Below are positions 1-7,544 of a stretch of DNA of 64,000 nt, piece by piece. The stretch is from Amycolatopsis roodepoortensis (GTDB taxonomy: Bacteria; Actinomycetota; Actinomycetes; Mycobacteriales; Pseudonocardiaceae). Position 1 is the first letter of the stretch. Each line of letters starts with the position of its first letter. The position numbers and the translations under genes were made by a program. The notes under the pieces are model-generated. The model was not told the DNA's origin. It made no database searches and saw only the letters and a program-made list of their open reading frames with translations. The DNA lies in contig NZ_JADBEJ010000005.1 of assembly GCF_014873915.1 (NCBI RefSeq), positions 2,542,001 to 2,606,000 on the forward strand. The letters are read 5' to 3'.

Positions 1-1
1 G

Positions 2-154
2 CTCGCCGGGACGACGGCCGAACTCGCGTCGAGCGAAGAGGTCCAGCGGCTCTACCTCGGCGGTCACGCCGAATCGCAGGCCACCGCCGAGGCCGAAGCC
101 GCCGACGCCCGCAAGCAGCTCGCGGGCCGGAGCCTGTCGAGGTGGGCCGGATGA
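2..154 (+). CDS. livF: Branched-chain amino acid ABC transporter ATPase, C-terminal fragment (LivF-like)
   Basis: Only the last 50 codons are inside the window, with the stop at 152-154. The tail contains a VQRLYLGG segment, the conserved C-terminal end of LivF/LivG-type ATPases, followed by a variable Ala-rich extension. The stop overlaps the ATG of the next ATPase gene (ATGA), as expected in a liv operon that carries two ATPases. LivF would energise uptake of branched-chain amino acids or similar substrates. The nucleotide-binding motifs lie upstream of the window, so the assignment rests on the tail and on context. Confidence 0.7.
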   Translation, partial: LAGTTAELASSEEVQRLYLGGHAESQATAEAEAADARKQLAGRSLSRWAG

Positions 155-927
155 CGCCTCCCGAACTGCACGTCGAGAACGTGACCCTGCGCTTCGGCGG
201 GATCAGGGCGCTCGACGACGTCTCCTTCACCGTCGGCTCCGGTTCGCTGCACGCGCTCATCGGGCCGAACGGCGCCGGGAAGTCCAGCTGTTTCAACGTG
301 ATCAGCGGCCTGTACCGGGCGAACACCGGCCACGTCCGGCTCGGCGACGCCGTCCTTTCCGGACTCCCGCCGCACCGGCTGGCGGGCCTAGGCGTCGGCC
401 GGTCGTTCCAGAACGCCGCCCTCTCCCCCGGCTCGACCGTGCTCGACAACGTCATGCTCGGACGGCACGCGCTCACCAAGGGCGGCTTCCTCGCCTGCGG
501 GCTCCGGCTGCCGTGGACGGTCCGCGCCGAACGACGGCATTCCGCGCGGGTGCGGGAGATCTGCGATTTCCTCGGCATCGGCGCGCTGGTGGATCTCCCG
601 GTCGGCGCGCTGCCCTACGGCGCCGTGAAACGCGTCGACCTCGCCCGCGCACTCGCCGTCGAACCGGTCCTGCTCCTGCTCGACGAACCCGCGGCGGGCA
701 TGAACGCGACCGAGACCGCCGAACTCGCCGGGACGATCCGCGACGTCCGCGACGAACTCGGCATCTCGATCCTGCTGGTGGAACACGACATGGGACTGGT
801 GATGGGCATCGCGGACCGGGTCACCGTCCTCGACTTCGGCAGGCGGATCGCCGACGGCACCCCGGCCGAGGTCCAGTCGGATCCGGACGTGATCAAGGCA
901 TATCTCGGCACGGAGGCCACGGCGTGA
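151..927 (+). CDS. livG: Branched-chain amino acid ABC transporter ATPase (LivG-like)
   Basis: This is a 258-residue cytoplasmic ATPase of the HAAT (hydrophobic amino acid) ABC family. Walker A is GPNGAGKS near residue 39. The Walker B segment reads LLLLDEPAAGMN, whose AAGMN/E ending is characteristic of LivG, and the H-loop is VEHDM. The signature loop reads LPYGAVKRVDLARAL, so the usual LSGGQ is degenerate, as is common in LivG (LxYGxxR). I chose the ATG at 151 over the GTG at 142 because GAGG at 139-142 is 8 bases upstream and the ATG overlaps the previous stop. It is translationally coupled to the permease that follows. Confidence 0.9.
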   Translation: MTPPELHVENVTLRFGGIRALDDVSFTVGSGSLHALIGPNGAGKSSCFNVISGLYRANTGHVRLGDAVLSGLPPHRLAGLGVGRSFQNAALSPGSTVLDNVMLGRHALTKGGFLACGLRLPWTVRAERRHSARVREICDFLGIGALVDLPVGALPYGAVKRVDLARALAVEPVLLLLDEPAAGMNATETAELAGTIRDVRDELGISILLVEHDMGLVMGIADRVTVLDFGRRIADGTPAEVQSDPDVIKAYLGTEATA

Positions 928-1802
928 ACACTTTCCTGCAACTCGTGGTCAACGGACTCGGCAAGGGCGCGGTGTTCGCGTTGCTGGCGCTGGGTTTCGT
1001 GATCATCTTCAAGGCCACCGAAGTGGTCAACTTCGCGCACGGCTCGCTCGTGCTCTTCGGCGGCTATCTGGTCGTCGTGACGCGCGAATCGCTCGGCTGG
1101 GCGGGCGCCTCACTGGTCGGCATCGTCTCGGCCGGTCTGCTCGCGCTGCTGCTGGAACGGTTCCTGCTGTCCCGTTCGCGGCACGCGGACGCGAACAGCC
1201 TGGCGTTGCTGACGATCGGCGTCGACGTGATCATCACCGAGGAGATCGTGCGACGGCTCGGCGTCACGCTGCCGTTCCTCGGCGACGCTTGGGACGCGCA
1301 ACCGTTCCAGCTCGGCGGGATCACGCTGTTCCGCACGCATCTGGTGGCGCTGGTCGTCGCCGCCGTGCTGATCACCGCGTTCACCTTGGCGTTCAAGTAC
1401 TCCAACTGGGGCGTCGCGATGCGGGCGCAGGCCGAGAACCGCGAAGCCGCCGCGCTGATGGGCATCCGCAGTTCCCGGGTGACGGCGACGGCGTGGGTGG
1501 TCGCCGGCGTGCTCGCCGGGGTCGCGGTGCTCTTCATCGCCACGCAGGACTTCTCCGGCGCGGGACTGTCCCGCGGCACGCACTCCATCGCGCTCGCGGC
1601 GTTCCCCGCGGCCATCCTCGGCGGGCTGGACTCGACGGCGGGCGCGGTGGTGGGCGGCCTGGTCGTCGGGCTGGTCGAGGCGCTTTCAGCGCAGTACGTG
1701 TCGTTCGACTTCTCCAAGAGCGCGGTCTTCCTGGTGATGCTCGTGGTCCTGGTGGTGCGGCCGTCGGGGTTGTTCGGGACGAGGGAGAGCACACGTGTCT
1801 GA
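924..1802 (+). CDS. livH: Branched-chain amino acid ABC transporter permease (LivH-like)
   Basis: This 292-residue integral membrane protein begins MNTFLQLVVNGLGKGAVFAL, a typical LivH N-terminus. It contains the family sequence EVVNFAHGSLVLFGGY and the cytoplasmic EAA-like loop MRAQAENREAAALMGI that contacts the ATPase. About eight hydrophobic segments are visible. The GTG start at 924 overlaps the stop of livG (GTGA), and GGAGG at 912-916 lies 7 bases upstream. A longer upstream in-frame extension exists but is Arg/Pro-rich shadow sequence antagonistic to the livG frame. It forms the transmembrane pore with the LivM-like partner that follows. Confidence 0.9.
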   Translation: MNTFLQLVVNGLGKGAVFALLALGFVIIFKATEVVNFAHGSLVLFGGYLVVVTRESLGWAGASLVGIVSAGLLALLLERFLLSRSRHADANSLALLTIGVDVIITEEIVRRLGVTLPFLGDAWDAQPFQLGGITLFRTHLVALVVAAVLITAFTLAFKYSNWGVAMRAQAENREAAALMGIRSSRVTATAWVVAGVLAGVAVLFIATQDFSGAGLSRGTHSIALAAFPAAILGGLDSTAGAVVGGLVVGLVEALSAQYVSFDFSKSAVFLVMLVVLVVRPSGLFGTRESTRV

Positions 1803-2952
1803 CACCGCCGTGAAAGCCCCTCCCGCCGCCCCGACGGCGCCGCCCCCGAAACGCGATCGCGGACGTCTGCTCAAGGCGCTGGCCTGGATCGCGCTCCTCG
1901 TCGTCCTGCTCGCGATCCCGTTGTACCTCGACGCCGCCTGGCTGAAGGCCGGGCAGTACATGATGATCGGCGGGGTCGGCGCGATCGGGCTGACCATGCT
2001 GGTCGGGCAGGCCGGGCAGTTGTCCCTGGCGCACGCGTTCTTCCTGCTGGCGGGGGCGACCGGGTACACCGTCCTTTCCGGACCGGTCGACGACGAGCGC
2101 GTGTTCGGGCTCGGCCTCGATCCAGGTCTGTCGTTGGTCGGCGCGGTGGTCATCGCCGCGCTGCTGGGGCTGGCGTTCGCGCCGGTTTCCGGACGGCTGC
2201 GCGGGATCTACCTCGGTGTCGCGTCGCTTTCGCTGGTGTTCCTCGGGCTCTACTTCGGACAGTCGGCCGAGACGCTGACCGGCGGGACGTCGACCGGGCG
2301 CAGCCCCGAACCGTTCTCGCTGTTCGGTTTCCCGTTCACCAACGACGGCCCCGAAATCGAGCTGATGGGCGTGCCGATCCGGCAGGCGGAACGGCTCTGG
2401 TACCTGTTCCTGCTGCTGACCGTGCTCGCGTTCGTGGTCGCCAAGGCGGCGGTGCGCAGCCGGGTCGGCCGGTCGTGGCGCGCGGTGCGGGACAACGAGG
2501 CCGCCGCGTCCGTGATGGGCGTCAGCGTCACGCGCGCCAAGGCCGGCGCGTTCGCCGTCTCGTCGGCGTATGCGGGGCTCGCGGGCGCGATGACCGTGCT
2601 GTGGTTCGACATCCTCAAACCCGACGAGAGCGAATTCGGCACGTACGGCATCAACATCTCCATCGCCTTCCTGGCCATGGTGATCATCGGGGGACTCGGC
2701 TCGGTGCCCGGCGCACTCGTGGGCGCGCTGATCGTCAACGGGCTGCCGCAGGTGCTTTCGCTGTACTCCGCCGATCTCGGCTGGTTCTCCGGAACCGGCG
2801 ACGGCGCACTGACCCCGATCCTGGTCAGCTCGTTCGTCTACGGCGCCGCGATCATCCTCGTGGTGCTCTTCGAACCGGGCGGGCTCGCCGCGATCGGCCG
2901 CCGGATCACGTCAGCAAGGAAACCTCATCTCCCGGAGGAGCAAGACAAATGA
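1795..2952 (+). CDS. livM: Branched-chain amino acid ABC transporter permease (LivM-like)
   Basis: This 385-residue permease has a hydrophilic Ala/Pro-rich N-terminal tail of about 35 residues before the first membrane span. Family signatures include GLTMLVGQAGQLSLAHAFF and the cytoplasmic loop RAVRDNEAAASVMGVSV. Near residue 300 it has IIGGLGSVPGALVGA, the LivM glycine-rich helix. The GTG start at 1795 overlaps the stop of livH by 8 bases, and its own stop overlaps the start of the binding-protein gene, so all five liv genes are coupled. It would heterodimerise with the LivH-like permease. Confidence 0.9.
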   Translation: MSDTAVKAPPAAPTAPPPKRDRGRLLKALAWIALLVVLLAIPLYLDAAWLKAGQYMMIGGVGAIGLTMLVGQAGQLSLAHAFFLLAGATGYTVLSGPVDDERVFGLGLDPGLSLVGAVVIAALLGLAFAPVSGRLRGIYLGVASLSLVFLGLYFGQSAETLTGGTSTGRSPEPFSLFGFPFTNDGPEIELMGVPIRQAERLWYLFLLLTVLAFVVAKAAVRSRVGRSWRAVRDNEAAASVMGVSVTRAKAGAFAVSSAYAGLAGAMTVLWFDILKPDESEFGTYGINISIAFLAMVIIGGLGSVPGALVGALIVNGLPQVLSLYSADLGWFSGTGDGALTPILVSSFVYGAAIILVVLFEPGGLAAIGRRITSARKPHLPEEQDK

Positions 2953-4199
2953 AGCGCACATATCCGGCCGTCGCGCTGGCGGCGGTCCTCGCCCTCTCGG
3001 CGTGCAGCACGAAGGCGGGCGACTCGGGGTCCTCGGGGGCGGACGGTTCGGGCGTCAAGACCGACAAAGGCGTGACGGCGTCGGAGATCACCCTCGGCGT
3101 GATGACCGACAAGACCGGGGTGTTCAAGAACCTCGGGCTCGGTATCACCCAGGGGAACGAGTTGTGGGCCAAGGACTTCAACGCCGCGGGCGGGGCCTGC
3201 GGCCGCCAGGTCAAGCTGGAGACCGTCGACCACGGCTACAAGGCGGACACGGCGAAGACGCTGTATCCGCAGATCGAGCCGAAGGTCCTCGGCTTCGTGC
3301 AGTTGCTCGGCTCGCCCGTGGTGGCCGCGCTGAAACAGAACATCGCGTCGGACAAGACCGTCGCCGCGCCCGCGTCGTGGTCTTCGGAACTACTCGACAA
3401 CCAGTACGTGATGATCGTCGGGACGACGTACGACCTGGAGATCATCGACGGGCTGTCGTACTTCCAGGAACAGGGCCTGGTGAAGGACGGCGACACGATC
3501 GGGCACGTCTACATCGACGGCGAGTACGGCAAGAACGGCCTGCGCGGCTCGCAGTTCTACGCGAAGAAACACAATCTGACGGTCAAGGAGGTCAAGGTGA
3601 CTTCCACGGACAACGACCTCACCAACATCGTCACCGGGCTCAAGGGTGACGGCGTCAAGGCCATCGTCCTGACCACCACGCCGGCGCAGACCGGTTCGGC
3701 CCTCGCGGCGAACAAGGCGCTCGGGCTGAACGTTCCGGTGCTCGGCAACAACCCCGTGTTCGATCCGGTGCTGCTGAAGAGCCCGGCGGCGAACGCGCTG
3801 GACAAGCTGACGATCGTCGCCAGCAGCGTGCCGTTCTCCGCCGACATCCCCAAGGCGAAGGACGTCGCGACGAAGTACAAGGCGGCGTACAAGGAGACCC
3901 CGAACGGCGGGATCCCCTACGGCTACGCGGTCGGCGAGGTGTGGGGGACGGTGCTCAAGAAGGCCTGCGAGAACAAGGACCTCACCCGGGACGGCATCGC
4001 CGCGGCGCTGAAGCAGACGACGTCGGCGAGCACGGGTGACCTGGTGGCGGCGCTGGACTTCTCGAAGGCGGGCACCCCGGCGACGCGCCAGGTGTACGCG
4101 GCGACGCCGGACGCGTCGGCCGAGGGCGGGGTCCGCTACGTCAAGCCGCTGTTCGAGGCTCCTGAGGCGAAGGAGTACGTGGCTCCGCACCAGAAGTGA
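2949..4199 (+). CDS. ABC transporter substrate-binding lipoprotein (LivK-like, periplasmic-binding type I)
   Basis: This 416-residue exported protein has a lipoprotein signal peptide (MKRTYP, hydrophobic core, lipobox LSAC with Cys about residue 20), followed by a Ser/Gly linker. The mature part has the type I Peripla_BP_6 pattern: ITLGVMTDKTGVFKNLG at the start of lobe one, then GLRGSQFYAKK and IVTGLKGDGVKAIVL. It captures the ligand for the LivFGHM-type transporter encoded upstream. The ATG overlaps the livM stop, and a GGAGG lies close upstream (2935-2939). The last 59 bases overlap the convergent dehydrogenase gene. The ligand cannot be read from sequence, but the neighbouring dehydrogenase favours branched-chain amino acids. 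Confidence 0.9.
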   Translation: MKRTYPAVALAAVLALSACSTKAGDSGSSGADGSGVKTDKGVTASEITLGVMTDKTGVFKNLGLGITQGNELWAKDFNAAGGACGRQVKLETVDHGYKADTAKTLYPQIEPKVLGFVQLLGSPVVAALKQNIASDKTVAAPASWSSELLDNQYVMIVGTTYDLEIIDGLSYFQEQGLVKDGDTIGHVYIDGEYGKNGLRGSQFYAKKHNLTVKEVKVTSTDNDLTNIVTGLKGDGVKAIVLTTTPAQTGSALAANKALGLNVPVLGNNPVFDPVLLKSPAANALDKLTIVASSVPFSADIPKAKDVATKYKAAYKETPNGGIPYGYAVGEVWGTVLKKACENKDLTRDGIAAALKQTTSASTGDLVAALDFSKAGTPATRQVYAATPDASAEGGVRYVKPLFEAPEAKEYVAPHQK

Positions 4200-5199
4200 G
4201 TCTCGCTTCGGCGAGCGCGTCCGCTTCGGCCAACGGCGTGGTGCCGTTGGCCGAAGCGGCGTCGAGGATCCTTCGCGTCGTGTTCTCCAGGTTTTCGACG
4301 CGGGCGAGCGCCTGTTCGTGCGTGAGGTCTTGGGCTTCCCTGCCGAGCGTGTAGACCACTCCCCCGGCGCTCGCGACGAAGTCCGGGATCCACAGGACTC
4401 CCTTCGCGGCGAGATCGGCCGCCACCGTGTCCCCGGTGAGCTGGTTGTTGGCCGGGCCGACGACCAGCGGCGCGTTGACCTCGGTGCCCGGGCCGAACAC
4501 GCCGCCGACCGCGGCCGGGATCAGGACGTCGGCCTCGATGCCGAGCACCTCGTCCGGTCGGACCAGGGACAAGCCCTGTTCGCGGGCCGCGGCGAGGCGT
4601 CGTTCGTCCACATCGGACACGATGACCTCGGCACCCTGCCCGGCGAGGTCCGTGGCCAGGTGGGCACCGACCGAGCCGTATCCGCTGATGACCACTTTGC
4701 GGCCTGCCATGCCGTCGTCACCGAAGACGGCCCTCGCACCCGCTCGCAGGGCGGCGAGCACGCCGACGGCGGTCGGACCGCTCGACGAACCGGTCCCACC
4801 GTGTTCCTCGGGCAGACAGAAGACGTGAGAGGTCCGCTCACTCAGCACGAGCATGTCGTCCGGACCGGTCCCGACGTCCGGACCGGCGAGATACGCGCCG
4901 CCGAGCGACTCGATGAGGTCGGCGTGGTCGAGCAGGATCTCGCGCCGTTGCTCGGCGGTCGGCACGGCGTCGAGGGCGACGACACTCTTGCCGCCCCCGA
5001 AGTCCAGGCCCGCGACCGCGCATTTGCGCGTCATCGCCGCGGACAGCCGCAGCACGTCGTCGATAGCGTCGTGGACCCGCGGATAGACCTTGAACCGGCA
5101 GCCGCCGACGGCCGGCCCGAGCGTGCTCGAATGCACGGCCACCATCGTGGTCACTCCCGACCGGCGTCCCCTCCGGACGACCAACTCCTGTACGGACAT
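4141..5199 (-). CDS. vdh: Glu/Leu/Phe/Val dehydrogenase family (valine/leucine dehydrogenase-like)
   Basis: This 352-residue enzyme is predicted to oxidatively deaminate a branched-chain or aromatic amino acid with NAD(P)+. Substrate and catalytic lysines are seen as MTRK (K59) and GGGKSVV (K71), 12 residues apart as in Bacillus leucine dehydrogenase, and AGPDVGTG supplies the catalytic Asp near 108. The Rossmann motif is GYGSVG. I chose the ATG at 5199 over the one at 5214 because GGAGG lies between the two, spaced for the inner ATG. Its 3' end overlaps the transporter lipoprotein gene convergently, and an Lrp gene is divergent. Valine dehydrogenase is the likeliest role. Leucine or phenylalanine specificity cannot be excluded. 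Confidence 0.85.
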   Translation of the reverse strand: MSVQELVVRRGRRSGVTTMVAVHSSTLGPAVGGCRFKVYPRVHDAIDDVLRLSAAMTRKCAVAGLDFGGGKSVVALDAVPTAEQRREILLDHADLIESLGGAYLAGPDVGTGPDDMLVLSERTSHVFCLPEEHGGTGSSSGPTAVGVLAALRAGARAVFGDDGMAGRKVVISGYGSVGAHLATDLAGQGAEVIVSDVDERRLAAAREQGLSLVRPDEVLGIEADVLIPAAVGGVFGPGTEVNAPLVVGPANNQLTGDTVAADLAAKGVLWIPDFVASAGGVVYTLGREAQDLTHEQALARVENLENTTRRILDAASANGTTPLAEADALAEARLTSGAEPRTPSPQEPRTAA

Positions 5200-5211
5200 C
5201 TCGCTTCCTCC

Positions 5212-5235
5212 CACGCATTCAGTCGACTAACTACG
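5212..5235. repeat. TTAGTCGACTAA-type palindromic motif in the dehydrogenase promoter
   Basis: This 24-base block centred on CAGTCGACTAA matches the block at 54105-54128 at 21 of 24 positions, and an inverted relative lies at 53872-53895. Here it lies just upstream of the dehydrogenase ribosome-binding site. It may be a mobile palindromic repeat or an operator; the sequence alone does not decide. Confidence 0.5.
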
Positions 5236-5271
5236 CTGAAGTTAGGCTGATGCACAGGGTCACAGTCGGTC

Positions 5272-5290
5272 TGCCGAATGATATTCGGCA
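5272..5290. promoter_or_regulatory. Perfect palindrome, probable Lrp/AsnC operator
   Basis: TGCCGAAT at 5272-5279 and ATTCGGCA at 5283-5290 form a perfect 8-base inverted repeat with a 3-base spacer. It sits in the divergent space between the dehydrogenase and the Lrp gene, 21 bases before the preferred lrp start. Lrp-family regulators usually bind such sites to autoregulate and control the divergent gene. Confidence 0.65.
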
Positions 5291-5310
5291 GGTATGGCGA
5301 AGGAGTGGAA

Positions 5311-5790
5311 GTGGACGAACTTGATTCGGCGATCATCCGGGAACTCCAGGCGGATGCGCGGCAGTCGAACCGCGACATCGCCCGCAAGGTCGGCGTCGCG
5401 CCGTCGACCTGCCTGGAGCGGACCCGGCTGCTGCGGGAGCGCGGCGTCATCCGCGGGTATTACGCCGACATCGACCTGCGCAGCCTCAACCGCGGCGTGC
5501 AGGCGATGGTCTCGGCGCAGGTGCGGCCGCTGAGCCGGGAGGTAATCGACTCGTTCCAGCGTTCGGTCGCGGAATTGCCGGAGGTCCTCTCCGTTTTCGT
5601 CACGGCAGGCAGCGACGATTTCCTGATCCACGTCGCCGCCCAGGATGTCGATCAGCTCCACGCATTCCTGGTGGATCGATTGGCGAAGCGCAAAGAGATC
5701 ATCGGATTCCGGAGTTCGATCATTTTCCGGCATCTGCGCAAGACCGAGCTGGAACCCCTTCCGCGTCGAATACCGGGTGACACCCCCTAG
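5311..5790 (+). CDS. Lrp/AsnC family transcriptional regulator
   Basis: This 159-residue regulator has an N-terminal AsnC-type winged HTH (VDELDSAIIRELQADARQSN, then DIARKVGVAPSTCLERTRLL) and a C-terminal RAM effector domain (about residues 65-145) with VLSVFVTAGSDDFLIHV. I chose the GTG at 5311 because AGGAG at 5301-5305 precedes it and Lrp proteins normally start at this Asp-rich motif. An in-frame ATG at 5278 would lie inside the palindromic operator. It is divergent to the amino acid dehydrogenase and probably senses a branched-chain amino acid to regulate that gene and perhaps the transporter. Confidence 0.9.
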   Translation: MDELDSAIIRELQADARQSNRDIARKVGVAPSTCLERTRLLRERGVIRGYYADIDLRSLNRGVQAMVSAQVRPLSREVIDSFQRSVAELPEVLSVFVTAGSDDFLIHVAAQDVDQLHAFLVDRLAKRKEIIGFRSSIIFRHLRKTELEPLPRRIPGDTP

Positions 5791-5922
5791 GTCGTCACCC
5801 CGGAATACCCGACACACCACCCCTAAGTACGCCCGAAATCCGAGACTTCGCATCGTAGGAGACGGAAACTGTCGGGGGTATGGGTTTGACTGTTCACAGC
5901 GGAAACGGAAAGGAGGCGCGCC

Positions 5923-6192
5923 ATGGACGTTCGGACAGGCCTGAACCATCGTGAGCGGGCCACCCTGAGAGCCGTGGCCGAGGGCCACGCCGAGATCAGC
6001 TGCAGTTGCGAGCCGGACCTGTTCGTCGACGGTCTCGCCTGCTGCGACCAGCACACCGCGCATCGCCTCGCCCACCTCGGCCTGGTGATGCCCGCGCGGG
6101 GCGGCCGATGGGGCGAGCGCGTTCCCGCGCTGCTCACCGAGGCCGGGGCGATGGCGCTGGAAGGCGCGTTCCCTCCGCTGGCCGCCGCCTAA
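5923..6192 (+). CDS. Small conserved-looking protein with Cys/His cluster, function unknown
   Basis: This 89-residue soluble protein is preceded by a strong ribosome-binding site (AAAGGAGG about 7 bases before the ATG). Residues 27-46 contain a cluster of the form SCSC, then about 11 residues, ACC, then DQHTAH, which could bind a metal; this is inference. The N-terminal half looks helical (HRERATLRAVAEG). Codon use matches the neighbours. It stands alone between the Lrp gene and a GNAT gene, with no signal peptide or membrane segment. I do not recognise the family. Confidence 0.7.
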   Translation: MDVRTGLNHRERATLRAVAEGHAEISCSCEPDLFVDGLACCDQHTAHRLAHLGLVMPARGGRWGERVPALLTEAGAMALEGAFPPLAAA

Positions 6193-6233
6193 AAGCGTTT
6201 GCGGGGGCGCGCGGGGAGCGCCACGATCTCGTG

Positions 6234-6800
6234 ATGCGTGTCTTCCTGGAGACCGAGCGGCTCCTGCTGCGGCAGTTCACCGGCGCCGACGTCGACGATC
6301 TGTTCGCGCTCTACGACGATCCCGAAGTCATGCGGTACCTCAATGGGGGCGAACCCGCCGACCGGGCGGAGATCGAAAACCAAGACCTTCCCGCTTTTCT
6401 CGGTTACTACGAGCGTTTCCCCGGTTACGGGTTCTGGGCGGCGATCGAGAAATCGAGCGGGGATTTCCTGGGGTGGTTTCATTTCCGCCCGCTGCGGGGG
6501 CACCACACGGACGACCCCGAGCTGGGTTACCGGCTGAACCGGTCGTCCTGGGGCAAGGGGTACGCGACCGAAGGTTCGCTCGCGCTCCTGGAGAAGGGGT
6601 TCACCGAATTGGGGGCCCGGCGGATCTGGGCGGCGACCATGGCGGTGAACCTGGGGTCCCGCCGGGTGATGGAGAAGATCGGGATGCGCCACGTCCGGAC
6701 CTATCACGAGCACTTCGACAACCCGATCCCCGGCACGGAGGAGGGCGAGGTCGAGTACGCCATCACCCTGGAGGAGTGGCAGACCCGCGCCAACCCGTAA
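6234..6800 (+). CDS. GNAT family N-acetyltransferase (RimJ/RimL type)
   Basis: This 188-residue acetyltransferase opens with LETERLLLRQFTGADVDDL, the beta-1 and alpha-1 signature of the RimJ/RimL branch (Acetyltransf_3). The acetyl-CoA loop lies near RLNRSSWGKGYATEGS (Q/RxxGxG/A variant), and the end reads VNLGSRRVMEKIGMRHV, the usual family C-terminus. It would transfer an acetyl group from acetyl-CoA to an amine, possibly a protein N-terminus or a small molecule. The start is the ATG at 6234; a GTG directly before it is also possible. The stop codon lies at the edge of a palindromic repeat shared with the convergent YigZ gene. Confidence 0.85.
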   Translation: MRVFLETERLLLRQFTGADVDDLFALYDDPEVMRYLNGGEPADRAEIENQDLPAFLGYYERFPGYGFWAAIEKSSGDFLGWFHFRPLRGHHTDDPELGYRLNRSSWGKGYATEGSLALLEKGFTELGARRIWAATMAVNLGSRRVMEKIGMRHVRTYHEHFDNPIPGTEEGEVEYAITLEEWQTRANP

Positions 6801-6916
6801 CTCGCGTGATCAGAGGCGTCACTCGCGTGATTGAAGGCGTAACTCACGTGATCAGGCGAGTTACGCCTTCAATCACGCGAGTTACGCCTCCAAGCACGTG
6901 AGTGACGCGTCTGATC
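6797..6916. repeat. Compound palindromic repeat (family A, copy 1) between convergent genes
   Basis: About three units of 21-22 bases resembling ACTCGCGTGATTGAAGGCGT run forward, and about three run in reverse complement, so the block can fold into a long branched hairpin. It fills the whole gap between the GNAT gene and the convergent YigZ gene, and both stop codons lie in its edges. A second copy lies at 41644-41752, again between convergent genes. It could act as a bidirectional terminator. Confidence 0.8.
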
Positions 6917-7544
6917 ACGAGGTGGGCAGCCAGGTTTCGCCGATCTCTTCGGCCAGGGCCTCCCCGCCGGTGAGGTCGGCGAGCCAGGCGTGGAACGCGG
7001 GGCCCTGGTCCGGCGCGAGCCCGACGTCGAAGTGCGCGACGTCCTCGAAGCGGGTCGCGTGCAGGAGGTACGGCGACGAGCGGATGTCGTTTTCCAGGCG
7101 TCCGGCCCGGTCGTAGTCGACGACGACCTCCACCAGCCGCAGCCGCCGGTACTCCCGGACGCCGATGACGTCGACGGCCTCCGAAACGGCCTGCCCGTAC
7201 GCGCGGATCAAGCCGCCGGCCCCGAGCAGGACCCCGCCGAAGTAGCGGGTCACCACCGCGACCGTGTCGGTCAGCTCCCGGCGGCGGAGCACTTCGAGCA
7301 TCGGGGTACCCGCCGTGCCCGCGGGCTCTCCGTCGTCACTCGACCGTTGGGTGCGGCCGTCGGCGCCCAACACGAAAGCGTGACAGTGGTGCCGGGCCGC
7401 CGGTTCGGCCTTCCGACGGCCCGCGATCAGCGAGCGGGCGGCCTCTTCCGAGGTGACCGGCGCGAGCGCGCAGAGGAAGCGCGACCGCCGGATTTCGATC
7501 TCGTGGACCCCGGTGCCCGCCACGGTGAGATAACGATCCGCCAT
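6915..7544 (-). CDS. yigZ: YigZ/IMPACT (UPF0029) family protein
   Basis: This 209-residue cytoplasmic protein carries the UPF0029 N-terminal signature: IEIRRSRFLCALAPV, then HHCHAFVLG and the glycine-rich SDDGEPAGTAGTPML, then VVTRYFGGVLLGAGGLIRAY. The C-terminal domain (about residues 140-205) is the DUF1949-like EF-G-IV-type fold. Length matches the family's usual 200-210 residues. Bacterial YigZ has been proposed to relate to ribosome or amino acid stress functions through its likeness to IMPACT/YIH1, but the biochemical role is unsettled. Its TGA lies within the palindromic repeat. Confidence 0.9.
   Translation of the reverse strand: MADRYLTVAGTGVHEIEIRRSRFLCALAPVTSEEAARSLIAGRRKAEPAARHHCHAFVLGADGRTQRSSDDGEPAGTAGTPMLEVLRRRELTDTVAVVTRYFGGVLLGAGGLIRAYGQAVSEAVDVIGVREYRRLRLVEVVVDYDRAGRLENDIRSSPYLLHATRFEDVAHFDVGLAPDQGPAFHAWLADLTGGEALAEEIGETWLPTS

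Noticed and set aside
6797-6916. Possible CRISPR array from repeated 21-base units
   Set aside because: Units are contiguous without spacers, switch orientation in the middle, and no cas genes are present.
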